From Carposina sasakii (Eukaryota > Arthropoda > Insecta > Lepidoptera > Carposinidae): a DNA stretch of 64,000 nucleotides. The stretch is from positions 8,377,501 to 8,441,500 of the forward strand of contig CP053159.1 in NCBI GenBank assembly GCA_014607495.2. Direction: 5' to 3'. Below are positions 46,200 through 57,167 of this stretch, in pieces. The position numbers were made by a program, and so were the translations under genes. The number at the start of each line of letters is the position of its first letter. Position 1 is the first letter of the stretch. Under the pieces are notes generated by a model that was given only the letters and a program-made list of their open reading frames with translations, did not search any database and was not told the DNA's origin.

Positions 46200-47090
46200 T
46201 TATGAATCGTCTTCACAATCATCATCGATCAATTCTGATGCGGAGTCTATTTCGATTAACTCGTTTATATCGACAAAATTAAATTTACCTGTCTCGGATA
46301 TAATCAGTTCATAAAATTCTGAGAAACAAGATTTTTTAATAAATTTGTTATACATTGGGCGAATACTTGTAAGAACCGGATCAGAAGATAATAAAAGATT
46401 GTGTAGTACATCTTCATTACACGAGACACTGCTATGTTTTCTTGAATGTCCTTCGCGGTACTTTCTAAATTCTTTATTTCGTGCCTCCGAGGCTTCTTCG
46501 GACAAAAAGCCGATAGGCATCATTGAAAAGTTCTCAATGACATCTGGCCCATGGACCAGCAATTTGTGGAGACTAGACGGCATATAAAACCATGGATATA
46601 ATTCCACGTAGAGCAAAGTAGTGTCATTACAGAACATACGAAATTTGTCAATGTCGAGTTTCTCTACTGAAGATATACACTGTAAAATGACAGCTAGCCT
46701 TCTTAAAAGTCTCGCATCTAATCCGGTTAATTCAGCAGATTTTTCTGGGTTTTCAAAAAACCTTCTAGCACAATTACCGGTGTTGGTGGTTCCACTCCCT
46801 TGCTTGACAACATCAAGACGCATTCCAGTTTCTTTTTTGAAGTTTTCTTGAATTGCTGATTTTCTTTCAGCAACATTCTTCTTTGCTTCATCACCTCTAG
46901 CTTGCCATGATTTTATGTCTAATCTGTATGCGATGTGAAGACAACACTCCATGGTCCGGATCCATGCATGGAGCGAGCTAAGTCCGTATTTAAACATGTC
47001 TTCGTGCACTGGCTTGCTTCTTACTTTACTAATGTCGTTCATCTCAGCAGGCAGCTGCTGTGCCTGATATGTATGAGTGAATCTTACCAT
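46200..47090 (-). pseudogene. Transib transposase, C-terminal part
   Basis: Homologous reading starts at about PAEMNDISKVRSKP. It contains SLHKLLVHG, an H-x4-H pair as in the RAG1 zinc-binding region, and FLSEEASEARNKEFRKYREG, where the third catalytic acid (Glu) is expected, comparable to RAG1 E962. It ends in an acidic tail at a TGA. It is out of frame with the upstream part because of a small deletion near 47060. Confidence 0.85.
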
Positions 47091-48312
47091 CTATCATCGT
47101 CAAATGCAACTGGTGCTTTACACTTACGTCATCGCTCTTAGTAGGTTGCAGAAGCTTAATCTCTTCTTCGAATTCAGACATCTCCATTTGAACATTTTCT
47201 TTTGTTTCTTTGATGAACTTGATTAGGATTGGTCGACAAAGAGATGTTGACGAGGGCCGCTCATTTTCCCAAATTATTTGGCCAGTTTCGGATGTGAGCC
47301 GGATTGGTACAAGACTTGCAACAAATACACTGGAGAAATTCGTTTCCTCAGTTTCACTTGTTTTCTGGTGGTAAACACTTTGATCCGAAGCACCGTCAAA
47401 GCCCCATTTGCTCACGAGCACCAGGTTTTTCTCCTCAGTGGTAGAGAGGTTTTGGGTTTGTAGAAGTCTTGTCGTAGTAAGGTCTAGCAACGCTTGCAAT
47501 TTGATTTTAGCAGAGTGTTCAGTAATTGTAACGTCTTCTTGTTTTGGGTAACATTTCTTTTTTTCTTTCAGAAGCATGTAATAACTGGGATATTGAGCTA
47601 CTCCTTCTTTAGCATGAAAATCCCGTAAAGTCATATAACGCCATTTTGAAAGGTTCATCGACACAAACAAAGCTAGGGCCTTTAGTGGAGATATACATTT
47701 ATCTGAATCTGTGGTACTCCGTCCGCCAATGAAATCTTTGATCTTAGAAGCTTCTGTAGGATTTTCCATTAAAAACTTCATAATATCAGCTACATCATTT
47801 TCCCCTGCAGCCCTAAGACTGCTTTGTGCAGAAAACATAATCTCGTCAGTGCTGCTAGATGCCCTAAGTACTTCAGTGCGTCTTTTCTTTTGACGAGGAC
47901 TTAAATCTTCAAAGGGCTTACGAGGAGAGACATGAGTACACGTAGAGGCATCGGATTTAGAAGGTAAATTCGTCTCTTCAGTAGTTTCTTCTTCTATTGC
48001 GTTCGTAGGTAATACTTGTAAAGGCAAATTATTTTCCTTTAGGGAATCCGGCCACTGGACTTCAGACTGCAACCACTCTGAGTGTTTATTTAGAAACTTT
48101 CCTTCGCTTCTTCCAGCTTGAGACCATTTAGGATAGATCCGGTAGCAAAATCGACGACACCAGTTCTTTAAGTCTTCTTCGGCACCTTCACAAAGAGAAA
48201 CGTTGCAATTCGTTTTAAGGACACCGAATAGATGATCAAAGTCACGTAGATCATTGTGTTTGCGTAAAGCGCAATAAAGGTCAAGATTTGTAACAAATCC
48301 ACGGAAAGACAT
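47044..48312 (-). pseudogene. Transib transposase, N-terminal and central part
   Basis: Start chosen at 48312 (MSFRGFVTNLDLYCALRKHN), inside a longer frame that runs further upstream. KWGFDGAS (Asp at about residue 306) and LTMIDGK (Asp at about residue 408) match the first two catalytic acids of the RAG1/Transib DDE core. The frame ends at TGA right after SGTAAAC, where family members continue into a C-x2-C zinc motif. The second Cys is lost with the frameshift. Confidence 0.88.
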
Positions 48313-48767
48313 ATTTATTAGAACGAAATAGAAATCAAAACTGATGTAAAATAAAGGATTACCAACCAATTTATACTACACTACCCTCATTACTGCGTAC
48401 TGCGTACAATTGTTATTCTTGTAATGTTTTAGTACTAATGATTTCAATTAATAATCACCTGCATCAAATAATTGTTGAAAATGCTAAAAATTACTCTAAG
48501 AATGACATCTGTAATTGATAGAAATGCTAATGACTACTGTCTTAATGATAATGCAATAATTTCATTAATTAATTATTTAAAAGTCTAAGACCGTCTGTGG
48601 ATCGATCGTTGCCCTCGTTTGCAAATTAATTAATTTAATTATTATTTTTTTATTTCTGCAACATCATTTATCGATACGCATATTTAGAGGGGCCCTTATT
48701 CCTCTATGATTTTAACAGAAAATTGTAAGATCCTTGTCATTGTAGTATATTATAATATAAAAATCAA

Positions 48768-49100
48768 ACATTTCTATGTACCGCAGAAAGTGCACGTTTG
48801 GCGCACTATGTGTGTTAGCATTAATTGTAGTTCTCTCAAATATAAACACAATACCGAAGACCGCAACTTGAAACGAGGCCGGAATCAAGAGATATGTAAG
48901 TAAGTTTGACCATTTCCATAGTAAGAAGATACTATTTCTCAATTATCTCTCAAATATAACAGTTACAAAAAAACTTTAAATAATAACTTTCAAAGACATT
49001 GATCTACCAAACAAGATGGCATAATTAGTTTCTCAAGATTCACCAATTTTATTTTTTGGATGCGAATGTCCAGCACCTCCCATACATTGGAACCACTGTG
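48768..49100 (-). repeat. Right terminal inverted repeat of the Transib-like element
   Basis: Inverse of 45547-45879; ends in CCACTGTG at 49100. Confidence 0.9.
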
Positions 49101-49632
49101 AGGTGGGACTAATGTTACGTTTAGGTTTAAGTGTGACTGCTGGAATCGATCATATTGTCTTTAGTATAAGTGATTTCCTGAGGTGATTTCTGAATGTATG
49201 ATGGACACGATGGACGCCATTATAATAAATCTATGATGATGGATGATAATGAATGATGATGATTGGAAACGACAAGAAATCCTCAAAAACGAGTGTAAAA
49301 TTTGTCAAAATCAATGAATTGATTGAAAGAATGGCCGAATTTCTTTCAACGACAGTTGACAGTGACAAGACAACAAAATATTTAAAGCAAAGGTCTGTGT
49401 TGTATACAGCCTCATTTTATATTTTTTGGCCGTAATTAATAAATGTATTCACAAAATTTATAAGAAATAAGGTTTTTGACTATATTAAAACACATTGTAG
49501 TGATATAATTGTAACTTATTAAAATTTATGTTTATTATTTTTACTTCTTTATTTCAACGAAATATAACTTATCATTTTTATCAACCTATAAAACTAACTT
49601 AGAACTACTTAGATCTATGGTTTACCTGTGGG

Positions 49633-49675
49633 AGGTCGGTTGACCATCCAAATTTTTACAGGATGGTCAGCCGAT
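49633..49675 (-). other. Stem-loop at the stop codon of the R2-like element
   Basis: 'ggtcggttgaccatcc' (49635-49650) pairs with 'ggatggtcagccgatc' (49662-49677, approximate). The stop codon at 49656 sits in the loop. A 3' RNA hairpin could serve in reverse transcriptase recognition. Confidence 0.55.
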
Positions 49676-50996
49676 CTACCTTATCAGATAGCGTGCCCAA
49701 AATGCTGGCTGCGTTGCCGCGCTGAATGGCTATGCTTATTCTTTGGCCTAAGTAGCAGCCAGCATTTTGGTCACGTGTGGACTCTACGAGCCGCCCGGCC
49801 AGGTCCCTGTATGTTTTGAGCGCCGCCGGTCCCCAAGGGCCCAGGGTCTCCACGCCGAACGGCGCAAATAAGTAGCCTCTGTCGAGACTGGAATATTTGC
49901 GCCGTTTGAGGGATTCCGCAGCTTCAGCAGCGCCGCCTGCTTTTTGCGACGTTTCAGGGAGATGGGACGGTGCCAGTGTGTCCACGCATGTGGCGTCCCA
50001 CACTAAGGGCCGTCCCATCTTCCATGGAATTAGTGTCATGCCGTCGGGCCTTTTTCCGTCATCGCGCGTTAAGCCATTTGGCTCTAGTACGGCGGCGATG
50101 TTCGCGGTTCCTAAAGCCCGGCGGATGACATCATTGATAGCGCTATGGCGTGCTATGCGGCCCGCGCTTCTGCTGCAGGATAGTCCATGGTGGCCGAGGC
50201 GCTCTACCGTTTCACCACAGGCGCATCGGTGAGGCACTATACATGGGGCACCGATGCGCAATGAAACGGCCAAGCGGAAAGTGTTATTGTCAAGTAACGT
50301 TCCCAGATTACTTGACGGAGGGGCCTGCAGCCAAAGACCTGATTCCCAGCGGGATACAGCAAGAAGACGCGCCCTCTCAGTGGGGTTGCTGGACGTTTCT
50401 AAGAGTCTATTCCGTGCCAGCTTACTGAGAGGGTCGTCCCACTGTTTCTGCGAGGACAGGTCCTTGGGCAGGCTGCTATTTGGGCAGGCTAAATTCCATG
50501 CATTCATGGCCTCTGTTATGTAGGCGGTGTCGGAATGGTTATTGCTGGGTGCCAGAATAGTTTTTATCAATTTTTCTGTGCCCATAACCGAGGACAGGAA
50601 TGCCGGCAGCGATACACTAGAAATTTTGCGGATGCCAAGACCTCCAAACCTTATTGGGAGTTCTGCTTGGCTCCATGTTCGATCGTCCAAAGGGATGTTA
50701 AAGATGGTGGTGATTGTATCCTTCAAGATACTGTCCACCTGTTGTAAAAGATTACGGTACTTCCAGAGTTGACAGCATCTCAAAGCATATGTGAATTTAG
50801 GTACAAAAAGGCAGTATTTTAATATTACGTAGGCCATATGCATGTTAATTTTTTCGAGTCTATCCGAAAAAGAACGAAAATTTTGAAGCTTTTCCTCGAC
50901 AAAGTCTGGTATAGATTCGTCGAGGATAGGGGAACCTAGAAGGCGAAGCGAGCTATTGTTTAGAATTTTTATGTTTGGTGCCAAGGTATTAAACAT
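49656..50996 (-). pseudogene. R2-like element: thumb and restriction-like endonuclease
   Basis: 446 codons without a stop. CACGETVERLGHHGLSC is the Cys/His motif that precedes the endonuclease in this group. KRPDGMTLIPWKMGRPLVWD and ATCVDTLAPSHL give the PD-(D/E)xK-type nuclease core. The frame continues that of the reverse transcriptase after a frameshift near 51085. Confidence 0.82.
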
Positions 50997-51169
50997 TTTG
51001 AAAATTTCGTTTCTGGAATGGCATGTTTCTTTTACATAGAGTTCGCATTTTGAAAAATTTAGATCTAAGCCAACGGTTTTAAATGGGAAATTAAATATTT
51101 CAGATCATTAAAAACGGTTTTCGGGTCGCCTCCTAAGGTTCCGTCGTCTAAGTACCATACATTAAATTT

Positions 51170-52177
51170 TTATTCCAAATTCTTAATGATGGGATGAATC
51201 GCGGGACTGAAAATAGCCGGCCCGAGGGGATCCCCCTGTTGACACCCTGTTTCAGAGGAGAGGATGTGACTTCGATATATTAATTTGGAATTTTGGCCAT
51301 AGCACTGTAGAAGAAAAGGAAAGAGGTCAGGAACTTTATCTTTAATTTCCGTCAACAGTGTAGTCCTGTCGACGGAGTTGAAGGCATTTTTTACATCCAC
51401 CTTCAGCAGCACGTCACCGCCATCGCTGTTTGAGAGATGCGTGCGGAGCGCATGGACCGCTGCCTCACAACCGCCACGGGACCCGAAGCCGAGTTGTGTC
51501 GGTTGAAACTCTTGCGACAAAACTCGGCTTTTGGCCCTACAGCATATTTTGGCTGTAAGACGGCGGTACGTGGTGCCAACAGCAATGGGCCTTATGCCAC
51601 CATCTTTTTTGGTGAGGGCGCATAGATTAGCGCCGTATAGGATACCTAAAATGTTTCCGTTTACGTGGCCGGCAAGCATGAAGTTGACCAGATTGGTCAG
51701 AGCTGCAGTTAGACTCTCGCCAGCGCCGCCGCAGCCGGGGCCTGTCAGGTCCTTGAGGTGCTGCGGTGTGAGGCCATCAAGTCCGCCAGCCGAGCCACTT
51801 TGGAAAGACCCTATGGCATTTACTACATTGGCGGCGACCACAGAGAGCGCGTCATCCTCGGGTGGTGTGGGAAAGATGGTGTGTGGTGCTGCAGGTGGAT
51901 GTTTATTCTGCAGCGCTGTTAGGGTTTCAGGGGAATCTGTAGCAACTTTGTCACTGGAGAATAAGAGACGCGCTGCACCTCTGATGTCCCCATCATTTAG
52001 TTTATTTTCAACTAAATGGTAGGGGACAGAAGAGGTGTGGTGATTAGATGGAGTGCGCGTATTAAAAGGTGCGCTAGCAATTGGCGAATTTTGGCAGTTA
52101 TGTTTGATCCGGGTAGTTAAGGAGGTCGGGTTTGTTTGTGAGCGGGGAACATGTAGGATTCGGTACGGGAAAGTCAA
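51170..52177 (-). pseudogene. R2-like element: reverse transcriptase palm and fingers
   Basis: Shows SGSAGGLDGLTPQHLKDL, KKDGGIRPIAVGTTYRRL, DVKNAFNSVDR (motif A with the catalytic Asp) and GCQQGDPLGP (motif B). It ends at a TAA in place of a sense codon; the same frame goes on to VWYLDDGTLGG, the catalytic YLDD box. Confidence 0.85.
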
Positions 52178-52527
52178 TAAATGTTCCCAGGCTCGCTCAG
52201 AGTTTCCTCGTATGCCTTTTTTATATCCCCCGTAAGGTGCTGGGCCACAAGAATACGAGCGCCTCGTGGAATACGCTTAACTATTGGTAGATTTCGTTTT
52301 AATTTGGATAGGGTTTGCCAAAATGGTGTCTGGTTACTATTGTTCAGCGGTGCGTTCAGTGGTAGGCTATTGTTGATGACAGGGAGGCTTTTTGTATTCT
52401 TGTGGACCTTACCTACGTGGATATTGAGGCCCCTTAGGGTTTTAAAGCTGCGCGGCTGGGAACATTCGTTGCAGATGATACTACTATCCAGTGACGAAGT
52501 GCTTTGGGTGACATTCCGGTTGTCCAT
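52174..52527 (-). pseudogene. R2-like element: N-terminal zinc-finger part
   Basis: Starts MDNRNVTQ. CNECSQPRSFKTLRGLNIHV then GKVH forms a C2H2 finger, as found at the N-terminus of R2-group proteins for target DNA binding. It joins the reverse transcriptase part by a +1 shift at about 52170. Confidence 0.75.
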
Positions 52528-53019
52528 ACAGGCACTTGGTAGAGATTTAAAATTAAAGCAAAAGTTGCTTATTACTAAACTAGCACTAGATAAAAGTACC
52601 TAGGTAAATATTATTTGAAAATAAATAAATAATAAAACATTCAAAACGTCATCGTCCCCAAGTTGTCAGCTTGGTTATTTGTCACTGTGATTTGTCATGC
52701 TTCAAACTGTACTCAGATGAATAATAAATTTATTTAAATTAAATTCGTTGTAGACGATTTTCAAATATGTTGTCAAATAAATAAACACACGACTTTACGA
52801 ATTCGGTTTTCGACATCACTACTATGTAAGAAGTCCGTACTTCTTGAGTCCCTTTGGTAAAAAGCAATTTAAGTTAGAAGTTAGTTTAGATGTCTTTCTC
52901 TAAAATCTTCTTAACAAAGAGACCGTTTAGGGAGCATTAGTAAAATCCGGCATTAGATTTTCAAGAAAATGAGAGAAAATTACACCCGCTCGCTCCCTTC
53001 CAGTTCTAGCTTTTCTCGC

Positions 53020-53720
53020 TGAAATAGCGATGAGCTCCTCACTCGTGAGTCACCTCATTTGAGGTCCTCACCGCGGCAAAATTCGAGGGACGCCTCGTTT
53101 TAATTTGAAATGTTTATTTAATAATATAATTTGTAACTAACAAAAATGGGTCTTAGTTACCTGAATAAATGAATTTATTATTATTATTATATATTATTTA
53201 CAACACCTCACACCTCATCCTCGTTTTACATACTAAGATACTTATCATCACAGACTACTTAGTGTACTGACCTTGACCTTATCAAAGTCGAAATAGCGCT
53301 CCTATTTGCCTGCACCCGCAATCTCCTCACTCATTCTACAACTCACTTCATTCCCTCACTGAACGAACGAACAGAAATGAAACATACTCGCTCGCAAGTC
53401 GATTCGTCGCCGTCGTCGAGGCTCTCTCACTCACTCACTCACTCAATAATATCTGTCACGATTGTAAGTCTTATTATCATGACATTAGATAACATTGTAG
53501 TTAAACGAGGTGAACACCTCAAATGTGAGGTATTGAGGCGATGAGGTAATGAATGAGTCGCGAACGCGACCTGAGGTTCATTACCATTCACTCAATCAAT
53601 ATCCAGTTTTATTACCCTAACATAGAGTTGCTTTTGGTTAAATGAGGTGAACACCTCAAATAAAGGTGTACCTCGCGTGGAGAATTGAGGTAGGTACTCC
53701 CTCATCCTCGTTTTGATATG
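53020..53720. repeat. Cluster of tgaggt/acctca words
   Basis: The near-palindrome GAGGTGAACACCTCAAAT occurs twice (about 53508 and 53645), and many further 'cacctca' and 'tgaggt' words lie between and around. Likely an old repeat family; chance resemblance to nuclear-receptor half sites is possible. Confidence 0.5.
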
Positions 53721-53805
53721 ACGAGTTACCTGAAATCACAATAGAATGAATGTGAATATGCGAATGAAGGAATTAATCGTAGAAAAGAATGGTTTTTTTT
53801 TTTTT

Positions 53806-54240
53806 AGTTCATCCCGAAGGAAAGGCAAGGGGAACTAAGCCCATACAGCCATTGTCTTTATTTTTTATTTTAAATGATTTCTGAATTTATGATGGATGAT
53901 AATGATGACGATGAATGGAAACGTCGGGAAAATCCTCAAGAACAAGTGTAAAGTTATTCAAAATAAAAAAAATATTGCAGAAAAAACTTACGAAAAAGAA
54001 TGGTATTAATGAATGTTTTTTTTGTTTAGTTTATCCCGAAGTAAATACAAGGGGAACTATGCCCATACAGCCATTGTCTTCGGTAGATAATTTCGGAATT
54101 TATCTTTATGATGTATGAATTATCATACATCATCATTAGATGATGAATGGAAACGTCGGAAAAATCCGCAAAATCGAGTGTAAAATTATTTAGCAAGCGT
54201 GAAAGTCGTAGAGAAACTTATGAATGACTTTCACGCTCGA
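53806..54240. repeat. Twice-repeated unit with a short conserved reading
   Basis: Two units each contain 'atcccgaag' ... 'cccatacagccattgtctt' followed by 'gaatggaaacgtcgg'. The frames around the latter read DDDEWKRRENPQEQV-stop and DDEWKRRKNPQNRV-stop. Related text occurs at 45408, 49245 and 54395. Origin unknown. Confidence 0.6.
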
Positions 54241-55614
54241 AAAATGTTTTAACTCGAAATAGGTACTATCCCTTTTTCTCCGATTTTTTATGTTTTTGGA
54301 CATATGCGAACTATACAATAAACAATATGAAACGTGTTAGAAAATGGTCGGAAACGTGCGTGCAGTACAAGAAAACGAGTCGTCAGGATAGGGTTAAGAC
54401 GATGGCTGTATGGACTTACTTTCCTATGCGTTTTCACGATAAACAAAAAGACAACTACAAAAACCTACTAAGTGCGAGTTAGAAAAACAAACTTCGGTTC
54501 CGTAGGTACCAGTACCATTATCAAGACTCATTAATTTTTATATTAAAGGCATACGCCGCACAGTGATCCGAAAACCACGAAAAATTTACATCTCTAGCTG
54601 ATCCCGTATATCGACGTAGTTCGACGAGAGAACCAATTCGCTAGAATAAACCACCTATCAATTGTTGAAAGTTTCCGAGAACTGCCACTAGTTCCTGAGA
54701 TTATCGCATCAAAACAAACAAACTCTTCAGCTTTGTAATATTAGTGCCCAGGGGTAGGGGGGGCACTTTGATACACAAAAATTCAACCTCGTTTTTAAAG
54801 ACCGTCAGGCATTATTTTTAAATATTTATTTTGATAGGTGCATTGGCTAATATGTCAGTTAAAATTTTGACTACGAAATAACCGCAAAAAGTGTTTAAGT
54901 ATAGAGATAAACTGATTTCAATAAAAAATCGTTTTCGTATCATTCTGCCCCTTTTTTACTCTTTGATACATAGCTTGGGGCAGTTTGATGTGTATTTTAA
55001 ATTCATATGAAATGCAAGCGTAGCCTGATATAAACTGTTTATTACTTAAAATTTAGAAATGAAAACCATTTTATTAACTGAGATCGCAAAATACACTTTA
55101 TTAAGCGTACATATTAGCCATAACCATTCTCTTAAGTTACTTAAGAAATTTATTTACAAAAAAACAATATTGTCATCATGTTTAGTTCTTTGTTATTTTC
55201 TTAATTATCTAATTAGTTCTTAACCTACTAAGAAATCAGACTTTTACATTAAACATTATTAATAAAATATTAGGTTGATACATAATAGAACCTCCTATCA
55301 AAATGAACAAAATCCTTACAAATTTTAAATAAACATCAGAAATTCAACAAAAATAATTCCCTCCTCCTATAGATTTATTTGTTATTAGATTTTGCTGTTA
55401 TAGCGACTGCAACAGAAATAGGTACATCATTCTGTGAATTTCAACTGTAGGTACCTATACATGTATATCTATTACAGACAAATAATATTACTTACTTTAC
55501 CTATATGTATACCTATATATTATGATGTTGTACAGCCTCGAAATTGTGACGGACGACAGATAGTGGAGTTTAAGAATTTTTTAGAAGAGAAGAAGAGCGG
55601 GTCCAATAAATGAT

Positions 55615-55995
55615 GCGGCCCCCTGATTACGTAAAAGCAATAGCAAAGCCGAAGCCGCGCGATCGCGATAATTGAGACTGAGTGTGTGCGCGCAACGAGC
55701 GCAAGGCGTCCTCCCACGCCCCGCACCTCGCTCCGTGCACACACACACACTCAATAATCGCGGGGCTTCGGCCCCCTTTAGTACCTAACTTGCAAAAGCA
55801 AAGCGATAGCGAAAATTGTACAAAAATCGCTGATTGCTTGTCAAATTCTTAATACATACGTAAAATGAATTTCAAAGGAACTTTGATAATTTAAGGCGAA
55901 TATTGTACAATTTTCGCTATGGCTTTGCTTCGGCTTTGCTATTGCTTTTACGTAGGTAATCAGAGGACGGTTTTGCTACTGCTTTTACATAATCA
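55615..55995. mobile_element. MITE cluster with CCCCCTGATTACG termini, copy 3
   Basis: Starts 'gccccctgattacgtaaaag' and contains inverse 'gctattgcttttacgta' and 'ataatcagggggcgg'. It appears to be one MITE nested in or fused to another, as two foldbacks are seen. Confidence 0.65.
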
Positions 55996-56799
55996 GGGGG
56001 CGGCTTGGCTATTTATTTATATTTTATTTATTTATTTATTTGGTATTATTATTGCTTTTACGTAATCAAACGCCTCGTTTTTTTCTTCATTAGGTACCTA
56101 CTTGACATAAATTAAATTTGTCATTGATGACCAGACCGTCTGGTCCAGTCCAGACGGAACCCTAAAAAAACAAGTTTTGTTTAGTTATTTATTTTCGCTT
56201 TATTCAAAGAAAAGAATACTTACTTACAGTATGTACACTAAGTAGTCTGTGCTGTGGTCTGTGCTTACTCCCTTACTCTTTACATTACAACCAGTGACGT
56301 GATTATAGTAATAATTCATCTAAGATTACAACATTACAAACAGTAGCTCTAGTTGGCTCCGTGATCTTTGAACAGTGAGGCTTAAAGTGGGCACAAACAT
56401 GCGTAGTAGTAGGTAATCTTAAAGTGTTTTACAAAGATTATAAAAAAAAGATTAATAATTTTATAAAAGATTTACATGTTATTTTATGAAAATTTTGGCA
56501 TCAAAACCACAAACTAAGTTGAGATGCTAGAGGTTTGTGTTCCTAGAGAGAGTATATAGTGTTCTGTGTTTGTGTCCTATAGTGCGTACAGCTTAGAATA
56601 AAGATTCGCTCCGCTACCCCGGAGCGAAGACCTATCATTAATCTAAGGCGTACAGGTACCTTACACAATTATTATTATAATAGTGGGAATTGGCAAGTTA
56701 CCTGCATCAATATTAAAATTTAATGTGTGACCGGAGTACTGAAAAACTAAACTTATAATAAAACATGTATTACTTACAAATTCATCCCACTCAACCGAG

Positions 56800-56842
56800 T
56801 AATCCTCAAGAATCAACATCTCCAGCAGTTCAACTGCCTGTT
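56800..56842 (+). CDS. Candidate upstream exon of the PRDM-type gene
   Basis: One base plus 14 codons (NPQESTSPAVQLPV) with donor GTT|GTGAGT, in phase with the next exon (57168). The opposite strand also offers an exon-like reading (56778-56837, AVELLEMLILEDYSVEWDEF, donor GTAAGT), so strand and reality are uncertain. Confidence 0.4.
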
Positions 56843-56924
56843 GTGAGTACATATATACCTATAATCATCTATATATCTACCTTGTGAGTTGTGACTACTT
56901 GAAGATCTAAGAGTTGTACAAAAA

Positions 56925-57090
56925 CTCTGTCCGCATGGACTACAGAAAAAATAAAATGTTGAAATTATCCGGGATAAAAACATCTTCCCGGGACAAAAAG
57001 TAGCCTATATGTTAAATGGGACTTGTCACAATATATTCCTGAAAACTGCATCAAAATCGGTTCAGCCGTTTCTGAGATTAGCATGTTATT
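56925..57090 (-). repeat. Interspersed repeat of the cgcgggcgtccac family
   Basis: Carries 'tccgcatggactacagaaaa', 'aagtagcctatatgttaaat' and 'atcggttcagccgtttct'. Intronic or upstream of the PRDM-type gene. Confidence 0.7.
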
Positions 57091-57167
57091 TCAAACATTA
57101 CCCTGTTGTATAATGGTTTGCGCAAATAAATATAAAAACCAATAAATTAGTAAATCTAAATTTTCAG

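Larger units (their letters stand above)
45547..49100 (-). mobile_element. Transib-like DNA transposon, 3554 bp
   Basis: Both ends start CACAGTGGTTCCAATG; the first seven bases equal the consensus RAG recombination-signal heptamer. It is flanked by a perfect 5-bp target duplication AGGTG (45542-45546, 49101-49105), as expected for Transib and RAG transposition. It carries a minus-strand transposase gene in two overlapping frames (46200-48312). Terminal inverted repeats are about 333 bp and almost identical, which is long for the superfamily and points to a fairly recent insertion. The transposase is frameshifted, so this copy is not autonomous as it stands. Confidence 0.9.
45452..49148. mobile_element. 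MITE (ggcagtcacacttaaacc family) split by a Transib-like element
   Basis: Left part 45452-45546 and right part 49101-49148 together give an ordinary copy like 21357-21500, with AGGTG present twice because of the inserted transposon. Confidence 0.85.
45400..49330. repeat. Oldest repeat layer around the MITE/Transib nest
   Basis: Left text 'atcccgaaagaaaaccaagg' (about 45408) and right text 'gatttctgaatgtatgatgg' (49185) occur side by side at 53812-53890, joined by 'cagccattgtcttt'. The MITE with its Transib guest therefore landed inside a copy of that repeat. Confidence 0.65.
49530..52560 (-). mobile_element. R2-like non-LTR retrotransposon, degenerate
   Basis: Minus-strand order: N-terminal C2H2 finger (52174-52527), reverse transcriptase (51170-52177 plus the YLDD box at about 51125-51140), and thumb, Cys/His motif and restriction-like endonuclease (49656-50996). 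This layout is that of the RLE-type (R2 group) non-LTR elements. An AATAAA on the minus strand near 49545 may mark the 3' end. Frames are broken at about 52170, 51168 (stop) and 51085, so it is a fossil. The insertion site is not resolved. Confidence 0.8.
52640..56770. other. Gene-poor region with low-copy and MITE repeats
   Basis: No host exon was recognised. It holds a 700-bp stretch with many 'cacctca'/'tgaggt' words (53020-53720), repeated units at 53806-54240, a scrap of the cgcccgcgact family (54650-54745), an AT-rich stretch (54760-55550) and MITE 55615-55995. The upstream exons of the PRDM-type gene, including its start, could lie here or further left. Confidence 0.45.

Noticed and set aside
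51531..52022. 163-codon plus-strand ORF
   Set aside because: Antisense shadow of the reverse transcriptase of the R2-like element.
53020..53720. Host promoter with hormone response elements
   Set aside because: Half sites are not the standard AGGTCA and the text looks like a decaying repeat; kept only as a low-confidence observation.
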